Positions 25,601 to 32,888 of a stretch of DNA of 49,921 bases are shown here, piece by piece. The position numbers were made by a program, and so were the translations under genes. The stretch is from Candidatus Woesearchaeota archaeon. GTDB lineage: Archaea > Nanobdellota > Nanobdellia > SCGC-AAA011-G17 > GW2011-AR18. The notes under the pieces are model-generated. The model saw nothing but the letters and a program-made list of their open reading frames with translations, was not told the origin of the DNA and did no database searches. Every line of letters begins with the position of its first letter. Within the stretch, counting starts at the first letter, position 1. The stretch is from assembly GCA_018302545.1 (NCBI GenBank), contig JAGVZM010000020.1:1-49921 (forward strand), given 5' to 3'.

Positions 25601-25780
25601 ACAGGAAGATCAACAGGAACACATTTAGATTTAAAAATATATTTAACAGATAATTTCCAACCAGATGTAGGTGGTAAAGGTAGTTATGATAGAGATCCAT
25701 TAAAATATTTACCCAAAATTGATAAACCAACTGGAAGAAATTGTGCAGATTCGCCAACAATTAAAGATATTTATGATTAA
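19694..25780 (+). CDS. Giant secreted protein with C-terminal M23 domain
   Basis: At 2028 residues this is the largest gene here. A signal peptide (ending near residue 25, TFAA) leads a long extracellular protein: beta-rich N-terminal region, a TPR-like stretch near 430-530 (YACIAANKFREVIEKYPDSP), a coiled region near 720-760, a Cys-rich zone near 1100-1330, Gly/Ser/Phe-rich low complexity near 1550-1600, and a hydrophobic segment near 1690-1720. The end is an M23/LytM domain (about 1855-2010). Its metal motif HDGID (H1887, D1891) and H1937 in YSHLD are present, but the final HxH reads HLD (H1977, D1979), so one zinc ligand is replaced by Asp. Cells of this type lack murein, so its target or role is unclear. 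Confidence 0.7.
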   Translation: MKKRNYISAVFCMLLIILTPFTFAASINSEEGLAPGDVGFQDTATQGSFGPEQYLGEAIILNVYEQEPHVVRQSFLEQQDVPVFIYLRGLTVGNLLSPITDDPSARDPLQGITNIPPIDHIDVRQNLTKDSKDFIRFVQYIPPQKDKYSLNNLGYLMIYLKRIDSEQDLPENNTINLNLDAKIYLKLEESNLLGVSQQDLVVKQYPEEKEFLKYKEDHSFFSNKGFIRATRIGTDSATIVVYNKNLNPISLHTTQPSPSTSGVTQRSVITLTKGQTSPPLSFGYTGNPLNDLFRIKLEDVSFPRDKAEVELQINGRNTLRKVPINGRLHSFSSWIVTRVTKEATPPVLITNANLEDVAEEFNLNPQQKNQLTSLIAQTKTAGEAPRIETHQVSLESQYSRETKELTRRIITTGSESVFKNYQPIDSNRVDFLHHQYCNDEKDYACIAANKFREVIEKYPDSPEATLAKRDLAELYANFLIEYPSCNPDNTGTKAQNEQECKNFQLDMLDLALYYYAQIGEEDKILDIFGSITTTEYLEDEGISIKLKRAIYENDEQSSAFLRVYTDPTNFKDLSALNPGAEIKELGDNNIRYNEKDSHVWRVENIHPTSTNIRLYRKDQNNQYTATSLLRTIKLNERQSIEVKFPELDQNKRPIGSPEVKDIQLTKVDSSNEAYLTIIPGIGRAFTTSNFNVHIQIDPRPFKLTPDQLESQINTTRTIINDLNKVITDLDEFISTMKKLCLGAFAFLTLKNTLQGGARAIARRESSDFWKQRCANEVRADKKFQTIDRCLSHYSSEIKSTTDRTESHIKDLNSGISGKTAEELKTSDFTEGSTSSVVEGGCGTFEAFREGSLSLNGNDKVRSYRDCALNARLNSDSLTDSKYQSYQSEKLQQSGVKDTSEVYNQAKKILKTQGGDENDQTHVRAVIAQLNTKKAQQKDSILHSVIPEDINPGEWSATAYLPNPIATKPEDALTQAKLHGLSEYDQILIRNDYDPEKAKEDICEKQLSGEWKDKGCISGRGTQPDVTLQIPTEIEKLKLKPGNAPGSNQQQYVSEVFYNRVINIAGSTQRPDLSKIEDPVDCVKIGAKFDGKCEPEIYTTTLSADTAGRSINGAYSEKDLKAQYDGEGLPYCYPTGNGEYVTVLNRFKSNEIEKLRVWNVGPNGRIECGGGDDEIVVDETVLETQKNLKQKYLRAAPKKRCTATGGSGNAKEGDIVGKTPDGKHNIVCSTQGAEVLDSLANPKCIDVMDPADCKILFNFCDPVMCPSSRCTFGGRFPPRNVIQSGLIGSTLLCLPNFKEGVYIPVCLTGISAGLKNIRSILEGYATCLEINLKEGKHVGFCDYISAVGICEMVWREANTVLDIGSKGIIDWLSGKLFGAPDGGGEYLTFESSLQNVGDSVRVFTEEYKTTYTAQFLSQSTEEIGSEICRLQVNGKLPNIGQILDHITQPEDPPQFTAFFDEVPYASTGDSRTSVPGTQLGTAGSQGELSLYKVFYHIYAGTGYYQGSYTEPQSLFAPGTEPGPSQPIVYSVYLINREQNYRPVYVTFPERGGGTGSSFAPGFGGGFSSGDLGNSLTGFQQNNLQPSQFGGGFQTGSANQFAVQRGLQGRIDPGRFAQETVQKIAQKGYNQICVNINGIEECGFGRTSSSFGLNELKDAVTAQGAATEIKSADECVPNSRNSKSHSIARLGALGASVAVGGVAPGLVTSGLDNQLYSQGLTRVCSVTEPTQDPGRWQVVGSCGADDNGKERGSCWLDLNSVSIDDIELNNKLKTELTARADSSLRIIDEDTSKSALSTLNEGRDSVIERIRELVEEAKRSGKVPPQLKIGLSQIIVSTQTSAQTTTITQLQNGAALRQWPVSPIEGKLINSCYGSRNNPTDPSKGSEWHDGIDIGGSTGDKILAIEDGIVEDYCQGNCGGYGNNVIMKHDSGIYARYSHLDKIDSIVLKFDKSKKNNIKIDKNQQIGTMGNTGRSTGTHLDLKIYLTDNFQPDVGGKGSYDRDPLKYLPKIDKPTGRNCADSPTIKDIYD

Positions 25781-25781
25781 G

Positions 25782-27545
25782 ATGAAAAAAATAAATTTAA
25801 TACTAATTTGTATGTTATTTTTAATAGTTCTAACTTTAAATGTAAATGCAGAAAATACGGGTTGTAATGAAAAGTATGGAGAACAACTTTTTACTTGCAC
25901 AACAGGATCATTAAAATCTCTAGAAAATGAGGGTTATTCTTGTGTAACTGGAAAAAAATGTGATGGTAACTATTGTTGTGGTTCTGGAGGAGAATATTGT
26001 TGTAGAAAATTAGATCTAGGAACTTTAAAACAATTAAGTACTAAATTAGACACAGGATGTATTCAAGAATATGGAACTAATGATTATATGTGTATTCCAG
26101 CAGAATTCAAAAAAGATAGTTATGTGTGTATAAAAGGAAAAGAATGTAATAATAATTACTGCTGTGGAACAGGTAATAGTTATTGTTGTCAAATAGCTGG
26201 AGGAGAACAAGTAAAAGAAATAATCGCAAAAGATTCTTTATTCTCATTCGAATCATTAGGAGATAATAAAGTAAAAACTTTAATAAGTGATTTCAAAAAT
26301 CTAAAATCTGGAGATATTGATTATGAAAGATTAAGTAGGGAATCAGTCTCTACAAACATTAAAGCTTCATCTTTATATGACCAAGCCAAAGGTTATAAAG
26401 AAATTGCAGGATTAAGAAGAGACTATTTAGGAATTCCTGCATACGTAATCACAAAGCCAGATAATATAGAAAAAAAAGTTGTTAGTTCTCAACAATCTGG
26501 AACAGAGGTTCCAGGATCAGGAATAAGTATAAAAGAAGATCTTTTTAGCGATGATGAAGAAAATACAAAATCAAAAGAGAAAGAGTCAGATAGCTATGAA
26601 ATAGTCCTACAAGGTCCAGGTACTAACCATATAGTTTTTTTCAAAAATTCAAAATGGTATTGGTGCAAAGATCAAAGAACTACAAGTTTCTTACCTGGAA
26701 TAGAACCACATTGTGAAAATACAGAAAAAAATGTTGAAGATTTAAAAGGATTAGATGGAAATTCAAAATATTATAATATAATACCAAATTTAAAAGATAA
26801 AGGTTTATCTGATGGTTTGGATATTTTATTAATATTAACTGCTGAATATCACTTTCAAAAAGCGGGAACAAGATACCAATCAGACTTTGAGTTATATGTA
26901 AAAGAAATTAAAAAAACAATAAGTTTTAAACCAAAAAGTGATAAACAATCAAAAGGAACAGCAGATTTAAAAATAGACGACCAATCTTTTCCAGAGGTTA
27001 TTGAATATGATACTTCTAAAAAACCAATAGTAAAGTCTACAAATAGTTACATAAATGCGCTTGTGGATATTAAAGAACTTGTTTCAAAACAAAAATCCAG
27101 AACCATTAATATTCCGTCTACAAATTCGGAAATAAATTTAGGTTCTATTAAAGAATCCAATAAAATAAAGGTATATAGTGGAGAGTTTACAGGAACTCAC
27201 ATCGAACTAGTTTATCAGCAAGGTAAATGGAAAGCTAAATTAAATCCAGAGAATAAATTTGATTTAGCATATAATAATATAATCAGAAAAAAATCTAAAG
27301 ATTATTCTGAAATTTCAAAATGGTATCAGGACTTATTAATTGCCTTAGGTGAAGATAGTTATAAAGATGATTTCAACTTAAAAGGGGATTATTTAGAAGG
27401 AATAAAGATAATATCAAAACAATTAGAATTAGATCCATCAATTTTTGGTACTCCTCATGTAACTATAGAGGGGGTAATATTACCTAAATCAGGTCAAGAG
27501 AAAATAGATCAAAATGAATTTGCAGAAACTGCATTTAAGGAATAA
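25782..27545 (+). CDS. Secreted protein with two Cys-rich repeats
   Basis: The ATG at 25782, one base after the stop of the giant gene, begins a clear signal peptide (MKKINLILICMLFLIVLTLN, cut after VNA), so it is preferred over an earlier in-frame ATG at 25719. The mature protein of about 560 residues opens with two tandem Cys-rich units, each with C-x-YG...C, C-x-GK-x-C and NYCC-G-G-YCC. These look like small disulfide-knotted modules. The rest is charged, with Lys/Glu/Ser-rich linkers and two similar halves (NHIVFFKNSKWYWC and THIELVYQQGKWKA). It probably sits on the surface with the giant protein. Confidence 0.6.
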   Translation: MKKINLILICMLFLIVLTLNVNAENTGCNEKYGEQLFTCTTGSLKSLENEGYSCVTGKKCDGNYCCGSGGEYCCRKLDLGTLKQLSTKLDTGCIQEYGTNDYMCIPAEFKKDSYVCIKGKECNNNYCCGTGNSYCCQIAGGEQVKEIIAKDSLFSFESLGDNKVKTLISDFKNLKSGDIDYERLSRESVSTNIKASSLYDQAKGYKEIAGLRRDYLGIPAYVITKPDNIEKKVVSSQQSGTEVPGSGISIKEDLFSDDEENTKSKEKESDSYEIVLQGPGTNHIVFFKNSKWYWCKDQRTTSFLPGIEPHCENTEKNVEDLKGLDGNSKYYNIIPNLKDKGLSDGLDILLILTAEYHFQKAGTRYQSDFELYVKEIKKTISFKPKSDKQSKGTADLKIDDQSFPEVIEYDTSKKPIVKSTNSYINALVDIKELVSKQKSRTINIPSTNSEINLGSIKESNKIKVYSGEFTGTHIELVYQQGKWKAKLNPENKFDLAYNNIIRKKSKDYSEISKWYQDLLIALGEDSYKDDFNLKGDYLEGIKIISKQLELDPSIFGTPHVTIEGVILPKSGQEKIDQNEFAETAFKE

Positions 27546-28306
27546 TGATAAACCTAAAAACTACTAAAAATAAATTTATAATAATAACAATAGTAGAAAT
27601 AATCTTCACAATTTTACTAATACTTTTACTTGTTTTTTCAAGGCAAAAATCAATAGAATATCTACAAGAAATTCAATTTCTCTCTCAAGACATAGCATTA
27701 ATAGAACAAGATTTGCAAACCCAAAATGTTTCAACATATGATCAAGAAAAAGTAGCAAATACAATTAATAATCTAGATTCAAAAATCCAAAAAGGTTTAA
27801 TTTTCTTAAAAGTAATACTTCCAATCTCAATAATACTTTTATCTTTAATATTTTACTTTATAATCTGGAAGATAAATACAAATATTTCAATTAAAAGATT
27901 CTTGCAAGCTTCAATAATTCCAATATTTTTAACATTAGCAGCAGCTTTTTTCACATTAAATTATATTTCATATTCATTTTACTTTGTAGAGGAGAACCCA
28001 ATAGTTTATTTGATAATATCAATTATATTATTAATAATAACTTATTACATATCTTTATTCTTACTAATAAAAAAAACAACATTCAAAAAAACATTAAAAT
28101 TGGCAGTTAAAAATATACCAAAAATAACAGTCTCCTATATTATAATGTTAATCGCTAACTTAATCTATTTCATGCTAATATTTATCTTATTCTTTATGAC
28201 TTATGCAGAAGCAGATATATTAATTCCAAGTATTGCAATATTTATTTTAATAATAATTCTGAACTTCCAAAGAATTCATTTAACAAATAAAATCTTAAAA
28301 TTATGA
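27545..28306 (+). CDS. Multi-pass membrane protein of surface operon
   Basis: The 253-residue product has about six hydrophobic segments: 11-29, 81-102, 118-138, 150-173, 194-216 and 224-242. The short loop after the first helix (30-75, Gln/Asp-rich) would lie outside. There are no recognisable catalytic motifs. The start overlaps the preceding stop by one base (TAATG), so it is co-translated with the surface proteins. It may anchor or export them; this is inferred from position only. Confidence 0.55.
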   Translation: MINLKTTKNKFIIITIVEIIFTILLILLLVFSRQKSIEYLQEIQFLSQDIALIEQDLQTQNVSTYDQEKVANTINNLDSKIQKGLIFLKVILPISIILLSLIFYFIIWKINTNISIKRFLQASIIPIFLTLAAAFFTLNYISYSFYFVEENPIVYLIISIILLIITYYISLFLLIKKTTFKKTLKLAVKNIPKITVSYIIMLIANLIYFMLIFILFFMTYAEADILIPSIAIFILIIILNFQRIHLTNKILKL

Positions 28307-28936
28307 AGTCTTAGCTTCTAATAACCTTTTCATATAATTATCTAAGAGATTAGATCTATTTACAGCAAAGTCAGCTTCCAAATCTGAAACATCTAATTGT
28401 AATTCTCTATTTCTATGCCCCTCTCTATTTTTCTTTTTAATAACTCCTGCTAAAGTTTTAGCTAATCCTAACCCCCCACCAATAGCTGCACCAACATATT
28501 CGCTAACATAATCACCACCTAAAATTGCACCTAAAACAACTCCCCAAAATGGATAAGCTAAATTAGCTTTTGTTTTAGCAAATTCATCTACTACAGTCAT
28601 GCCTAACCCTACTAATGCCCCTGCTACAGTAGTATAAGCATTATTTCCAACACTTCCTCCTGCTATACCTCCCCAAAGAGCATTCCAAAAAGTTCTATTT
28701 AAGTCCATATCAGATATACCATGAACTAGTTGTCTAGTTTCAGAACTTCTTAATTTATCAATTTCAGCATAATGTCTGTTTGTTAAAGAAACATATTCTC
28801 TTGCAAAGTCTCTATATTCTGAAGAAAGTCCACCAACATACTCTGTTAGTTGACGACTATCAATTAATTCACCTTTCACTAGTCTCTGATCTACTTCATC
28901 ACAAATTGATTCTAATAAAATTTTTTGATCTGACAT
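28301..28936 (-). CDS. Glycine-zipper membrane-associated protein
   Basis: The 211-residue protein has helical soluble ends and a central hydrophobic part (about 85-165) rich in small residues: WNALWGGIAGGSVGNN, VAGALVGLGMTVV, WGVVLGAILGGDYVS and VGAAIGGGLGLAKTLAG. The repeated GxxxG spacing is a glycine-zipper pattern found in membrane-inserting and pore-like proteins. There is no signal peptide. The family is unknown. It is convergent with the surface operon, overlapping it by 6 bp. Confidence 0.5.
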   Translation of the reverse strand: MSDQKILLESICDEVDQRLVKGELIDSRQLTEYVGGLSSEYRDFAREYVSLTNRHYAEIDKLRSSETRQLVHGISDMDLNRTFWNALWGGIAGGSVGNNAYTTVAGALVGLGMTVVDEFAKTKANLAYPFWGVVLGAILGGDYVSEYVGAAIGGGLGLAKTLAGVIKKKNREGHRNRELQLDVSDLEADFAVNRSNLLDNYMKRLLEAKTS

Positions 28937-29085
28937 AAAATTAGGATTTACAATTTATTTATAAAGATTTTGTTTGTTCTTACTAAAGAGTAGATCAGAG
29001 ATCAATATAAAATTTTAAAAGAACTAAATTCCATAAACTATATATTTAGTAATTTTCCACAAGTATTATGTATTGAGGAGGAAAA

Positions 29086-29445
29086 ATGAAAAAAATAATA
29101 TTTACAATATCATTACTAATCTTAATTATCTTTAGTCTTGGATGCACAAATTTAAATGGAAACGCAATTAAAGATAGTTCTTCAAAAGAACCTTTAGTTG
29201 TTATGTTAGGAGTAGATAGAACTGGATACACACCTAATGAAATAATATTAGAGAAAGGAAGACCAACAATATTTAAAAATGACGGTTCTCTTGCAGGATG
29301 TGCTAACTATGCAGTACAACCAGAATTAGGAATAAATGCTAATTTTGCAAAAAACCCAGAATATAGTTTTACACCAAATAAAGAAGGCGAATTTATCTTC
29401 ACTTGTAGTATGGGGATGGTTCCTGGAAAAATAATTGTGAGGTAA
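29086..29445 (+). CDS. Cupredoxin-domain lipoprotein (COG4633-like)
   Basis: The 119-residue lipoprotein has a signal with lipobox SLGC (lipidated Cys20) and a cupredoxin domain: LVVMLGVDRTGYTPNEIILE, GCANYAVQPELG and GEFIFTCSMGMVPGKIIV. The copper-site Cys residues are in GC and TCSMG, and the Met residues next to it could add ligands. It would bind copper outside the cell. It has a strong Shine-Dalgarno GAGGAGG 5 nt before the ATG and a TATA-like CTATATATTTAG. It begins a chain of closely spaced genes for copper handling; the same domain is repeated twice in the fusion protein at 33413. Confidence 0.8.
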   Translation: MKKIIFTISLLILIIFSLGCTNLNGNAIKDSSSKEPLVVMLGVDRTGYTPNEIILEKGRPTIFKNDGSLAGCANYAVQPELGINANFAKNPEYSFTPNKEGEFIFTCSMGMVPGKIIVR

Positions 29446-29455
29446 AATAAATATA

Positions 29456-30238
29456 ATGTCTTTTTTGTTGTATAGTATTGGTTCATTTTTAGCAGGCCTA
29501 GTCTCTTTCATGGCTCCATGCACTTTACCATTGATTCCTGCTTACTTTGCTTATTCTGGAACATCAGAAAGATCAAAAGTTGTTTCAAATACATTATTCT
29601 TTGGAATTGGAATGGCTTTAACTTTTATTCTATTAGGCGTTTTAGCAGGTAGCCTAGGGAGAATAGTTTTAACTTATAAAAAAGAAGTAATATTAATTTC
29701 AGCAATATTAATAATAATTTTTGGTTTATTATCTTTGTTAGGAAAATCTTTTAAAATATTTAATTTTAATATTAATTATACAGATAAAACAATTAAAGGT
29801 TCTTTAATTTTTGGTTCTTTAATGGGATTAATCTGGTCTGGTTGTTTAGGGCCTGTTTTAGGTGCAATATTAATATTAGCAGCAAATACAGGAACTGCTT
29901 TTGGAGGAGGATTACTTTTATTTATACACTCTTTAGGATTATTATTACCTTTATTTTTATTTTCTTTATTTTTATATAAATTACCAAAAGATGGAAAATT
30001 CTGGAGATTTATGAAAGGCAGATTATTAGAATTTAACTTTCTAGGTAAAAAAAGATATATTCACACAACAAATTTATTAACTGGAATTTTATTCATATTA
30101 TTAGGCGTTATTATTCTATTAGACTTATATTTCGGTTTTACTAAATTAATACTTCCTTCAACTACAAACTTAGTTTTTGATATTCAAGATTGGATTATAA
30201 ATACATTCAAAATATCTTCTTTGAGGGGATTTAATTAA
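29456..30238 (+). CDS. CcdA/DsbD-like thiol transporter
   Basis: The 260-residue membrane protein has about six helices and belongs to the CcdA/DsbD transmembrane family, which passes electrons from cytosolic thioredoxin to the outer face. The paired redox cysteines are in MAPCTLPLIPAY (C22, helix 1) and SGCLGPVLG (C130, helix 4). In this setting it may keep the cysteine ligands of the cupredoxins reduced. It lies 10 nt after the cupredoxin gene and 3 nt before the multicopper oxidase gene. Confidence 0.85.
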   Translation: MSFLLYSIGSFLAGLVSFMAPCTLPLIPAYFAYSGTSERSKVVSNTLFFGIGMALTFILLGVLAGSLGRIVLTYKKEVILISAILIIIFGLLSLLGKSFKIFNFNINYTDKTIKGSLIFGSLMGLIWSGCLGPVLGAILILAANTGTAFGGGLLLFIHSLGLLLPLFLFSLFLYKLPKDGKFWRFMKGRLLEFNFLGKKRYIHTTNLLTGILFILLGVIILLDLYFGFTKLILPSTTNLVFDIQDWIINTFKISSLRGFN

Positions 30239-30241
30239 AGT

Positions 30242-31762
30242 ATGAAAAAAATAATATTATCCCTAGTATTAACTTTGATTTTATTTGGATGCACAAACAA
30301 TTTTCAAACAAAAGAAAACACAAATGAACAATTTACAATAGGTTCTTCAATAAACAAATTAGAGCAAGCTAAATCTCCTGAGATTATAGAAATTAAAGAT
30401 AAAACTATTTTTAATTTGAAAGCAAGTATAATTGAGAAAGAATTAAATGGAAACAAACTAAAAATGTATGCCTATAATAATATGATTCCTGGTCCAACTT
30501 TCAAAGTTAAACAAAATTCAAATATTAAAATTAATTTCACAAACAATATAGATCAAAACACAACAATTCATTGGCATGGTTTAAGACATAATGTTAAGGA
30601 TGATGGTGTCCCAGGAATTTCTCAAGATCCAATTAAACCAGGAGAAAGTTATTCTTATAACTTATTCTTTCCAGATGCAGGAATTTATTGGTATCACCCT
30701 CATATTAGAGAAGACATACAACAAGAAGGAGGATTGGCTGGAAATATTATTGTAGAACCATTAGAAGAAGACTATTATAATAAAGTTGACAAAGAAGAAA
30801 TAATTGTTTTAGATGATATTCTATTAACTGATGGACAAATAGAACCATTTGGAAAAGAACATTCTAATTTTGCTATAATGGGAAGATTTGGAAATAATTT
30901 ACTAATAAATGGAGATACAAATTACAATCTAGAATTAAATAAAGGAGAAGTTGTAAGATTTTATATTACAAATGTAGCTAATGTTAGGCCTTTCAACTTA
31001 TCTTTTGAGGGAGCTAAAATAAAATTAATTGGAAGTGATTTAGGAAAATACGAAAAAGAAACTTTTGTAGATAGTATAATTATAGCTCCAGCAGAAAGGT
31101 ATATTATTGAAGTTAAATTTGAAGAATCAAAAGAATATAAAATATTTAATATTAATCCAGTAAAAACTTATGATTTAGGTAAAATAAAAGTAAAAGAAAA
31201 TAACACTAAAGAAATTGAATTTGAAAAATTAAAATCAAATAATGAAGTTGTTGAAGACATTAATAAATTTAGAGAGTATTTTAATAAAAAACCAGATTAT
31301 AATTTAGATTTAACAATAGATATGCCTAATATGAAAATGATGCATAATATGGAGGAACCAGAAAAAATAGAATGGGAAGATGATATGGGAGTTATGAATT
31401 TGATTTCAGATTCTAGTGATATAACTTGGATAATAAAAGACTCTAAATCTAAAAAGAAAAATATGGATTTTATGATGAAAGCTAAAGTTGGAGATAAATT
31501 AAAGATAAGATTATTTAATGATCCAAAATCTATGCATCCAATGCAGCACCCAATACATTTACATGGCCAAAGATTTTTAGTTTTAAGTGAAAATGGAATT
31601 CCAAATAATAATTTAGTCTGGAAAGATACTGTTTTAGTTCAAACAGGATCAACAATCGAAATTTTAGTAGATGTTACAAATCCTGGAGAATGGATGATGC
31701 ATTGCCATATAGCAGAACATTTAGAATCTGGAATGATGACTGCTTTAGAGGTTAAAGAATGA
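30242..31762 (+). CDS. Multicopper oxidase lipoprotein
   Basis: The 506-residue three-domain multicopper oxidase has a lipoprotein signal (LILFGC, Cys17). All four copper-binding motifs are present: HWHG (110-113), YWYHPH (149-154), HPMQHPIHLHG (432-442) and HCHIAEHLESGM (487-498), so type 1 Cys488, His493 and axial Met498 plus the trinuclear centre are complete. A Met-rich stretch (about 355-405, MPNMKMMHNMEEP, DDMGVMN and MDFMMK) recalls CueO-type cuprous oxidases. It probably oxidises Cu(I) to the less toxic Cu(II) with oxygen at the cell surface. The stop overlaps the next start by 4 bp. Confidence 0.92.
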   Translation: MKKIILSLVLTLILFGCTNNFQTKENTNEQFTIGSSINKLEQAKSPEIIEIKDKTIFNLKASIIEKELNGNKLKMYAYNNMIPGPTFKVKQNSNIKINFTNNIDQNTTIHWHGLRHNVKDDGVPGISQDPIKPGESYSYNLFFPDAGIYWYHPHIREDIQQEGGLAGNIIVEPLEEDYYNKVDKEEIIVLDDILLTDGQIEPFGKEHSNFAIMGRFGNNLLINGDTNYNLELNKGEVVRFYITNVANVRPFNLSFEGAKIKLIGSDLGKYEKETFVDSIIIAPAERYIIEVKFEESKEYKIFNINPVKTYDLGKIKVKENNTKEIEFEKLKSNNEVVEDINKFREYFNKKPDYNLDLTIDMPNMKMMHNMEEPEKIEWEDDMGVMNLISDSSDITWIIKDSKSKKKNMDFMMKAKVGDKLKIRLFNDPKSMHPMQHPIHLHGQRFLVLSENGIPNNNLVWKDTVLVQTGSTIEILVDVTNPGEWMMHCHIAEHLESGMMTALEVKE

Positions 31763-32244
31763 AGCCGCAAAAATTAGGAAAAATAATAATCTTAGGAACT
31801 GTATTAATTTTAGCTCTAATGATCTTTTTTATTTATGAATTAAATCAACAACAATTAGAATCTTGTGCTGCATTCTGTAATCAAGCAGGAATAGCTCATA
31901 ATATAGGGCAATGTCCTTATCATCAAGGAACAACTATTTCATGGCTGCCAATAATCTCTAGCATATTAGTTGCCTTTATTGGAGGTATCGGAATATATCT
32001 AGCATTATCAAAAGACACAAAAATAATTGAAAGAAAAGAATATGATTTAACTAAATTAGCTAAAGAAGAAAAAGAAATATTCGAATTATTAAAAAATAAA
32101 AAAGAAGGAATTTATCAAAGTGAAATTTGTAAAGAATTAGCAATATCAAAAGTAAAGATGACTAGAATATTAGACAAACTTGAAAGAAAAGGATTTATCG
32201 AAAGAAAAAGAAGAGGAATGACTAATTTAGTATTACTAAAATAA
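31759..32244 (+). CDS. Membrane-tethered wHTH regulator, likely metal sensor
   Basis: The 161-residue protein has two membrane helices (about 9-26 and 62-83) joined by an outside loop containing C36, C40, H47, C52 and H55, a potential Cu or Zn site. A cytosolic MarR-like winged helix follows (95-161: AKEEKEIFELLKNKKEG, YQSEICKELAISKVKMTRIL and KLERKGFIERKRRGMTNLVL). It resembles the archaeal predicted membrane-associated regulators of COG2512. The layout suggests a one-component sensor that reads metal outside the membrane and acts on DNA inside. It is co-translated with the oxidase (4-bp overlap). No direct evidence of its target exists; the dyad at 32837 is a candidate. Confidence 0.75.
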   Translation: MKPQKLGKIIILGTVLILALMIFFIYELNQQQLESCAAFCNQAGIAHNIGQCPYHQGTTISWLPIISSILVAFIGGIGIYLALSKDTKIIERKEYDLTKLAKEEKEIFELLKNKKEGIYQSEICKELAISKVKMTRILDKLERKGFIERKRRGMTNLVLLK

Positions 32245-32246
32245 AA

Positions 32247-32840
32247 ATGCATGAAAAATATATTAAACTATTTTATGTAATTTGGTCTAAGATATATGAT
32301 ACTATTCTTGATAAATTATTTAAATTTGATAGGAAAGAAACAATTTCAGAACTTAAAATAAATAAAAGAGATAAAATACTAGAAATTGGTGTTGGTTCTG
32401 GTTTGAATCTCGAATATTATCCAAAATATTGTCATGTTTATGGAATAGATCTCTCAAAATCTATGTTAGAAAAAGCTAAAAATAAAACAATTAAAGCAAA
32501 ATTAAATTTAGAAATAACAAATGCTGAAAGTCTGAAATATAAAAATAATTACTTTGATAAAGCATTGTCAACATATACATTAAGAGTCTGCAAAGATCCA
32601 AATAAAGTCCTAAAAGAGATTTCAAGGGTTGTAAAACCAAAAGGAATCTTTGTAATATTTGACCAATTTAAAGAAAATAAAAAGGTTTCAATAAGAGATT
32701 TTTTCAGTTCAATTATTGGATGGGGAAAAAATATATATTTAGATGATATAATAAAATATACTAGTTGGAAGGTAATTAAAATTAAAAATAAGCCTTCAAA
32801 TGTAAAACTAATTGTTCTTAAAAATGTAAAAAATGAGTGA
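32247..32840 (+). CDS. UbiE/PmtA-like SAM methyltransferase
   Basis: The 197-residue class I methyltransferase has motif I ILEIGVGSGLNLEYYP (about 44-59), acidic loop VYGIDLSKSMLEKAK, motif NNYFDKALSTYTLRVCKDPN and motif VLKEISRVVKPKGIFVIFDQ. This is close to the UbiE/phosphatidylethanolamine N-methyltransferase group. It follows the regulator after 2 nt and probably belongs to the same transcript. A copper connection is not obvious; related genes often travel with metal-resistance loci. Its last codons overlap a perfect dyad that begins the next promoter. Confidence 0.75.
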   Translation: MHEKYIKLFYVIWSKIYDTILDKLFKFDRKETISELKINKRDKILEIGVGSGLNLEYYPKYCHVYGIDLSKSMLEKAKNKTIKAKLNLEITNAESLKYKNNYFDKALSTYTLRVCKDPNKVLKEISRVVKPKGIFVIFDQFKENKKVSIRDFFSSIIGWGKNIYLDDIIKYTSWKVIKIKNKPSNVKLIVLKNVKNE

Positions 32841-32874
32841 AACTAGTTTCACGAGATATTTATAAATAGTTTCA
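32837..32874. promoter_or_regulatory. Dyad and TATA box inside copper island
   Basis: GTGAAACTAGTTTCAC (32837-32852) is a perfect 16-bp palindrome that overlaps the stop codon of the methyltransferase gene. A TATA box TTTATAAATAG follows (32859-32869), and a third half-site TAGTTTCA lies at 32867-32874, overlapping the end of the TATA box. The start codon is at 32889, so this is a new promoter with binding sites on both sides of TATA. Confidence 0.65.
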
Positions 32875-32888
32875 TACTCATAAAATTT

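Noticed and set aside
29008-29017. Palindrome TAAAATTTTA upstream of the cupredoxin gene
   Set aside because: A short A/T palindrome is expected by chance in this composition and it does not match the dyads at 32837 or 35630.
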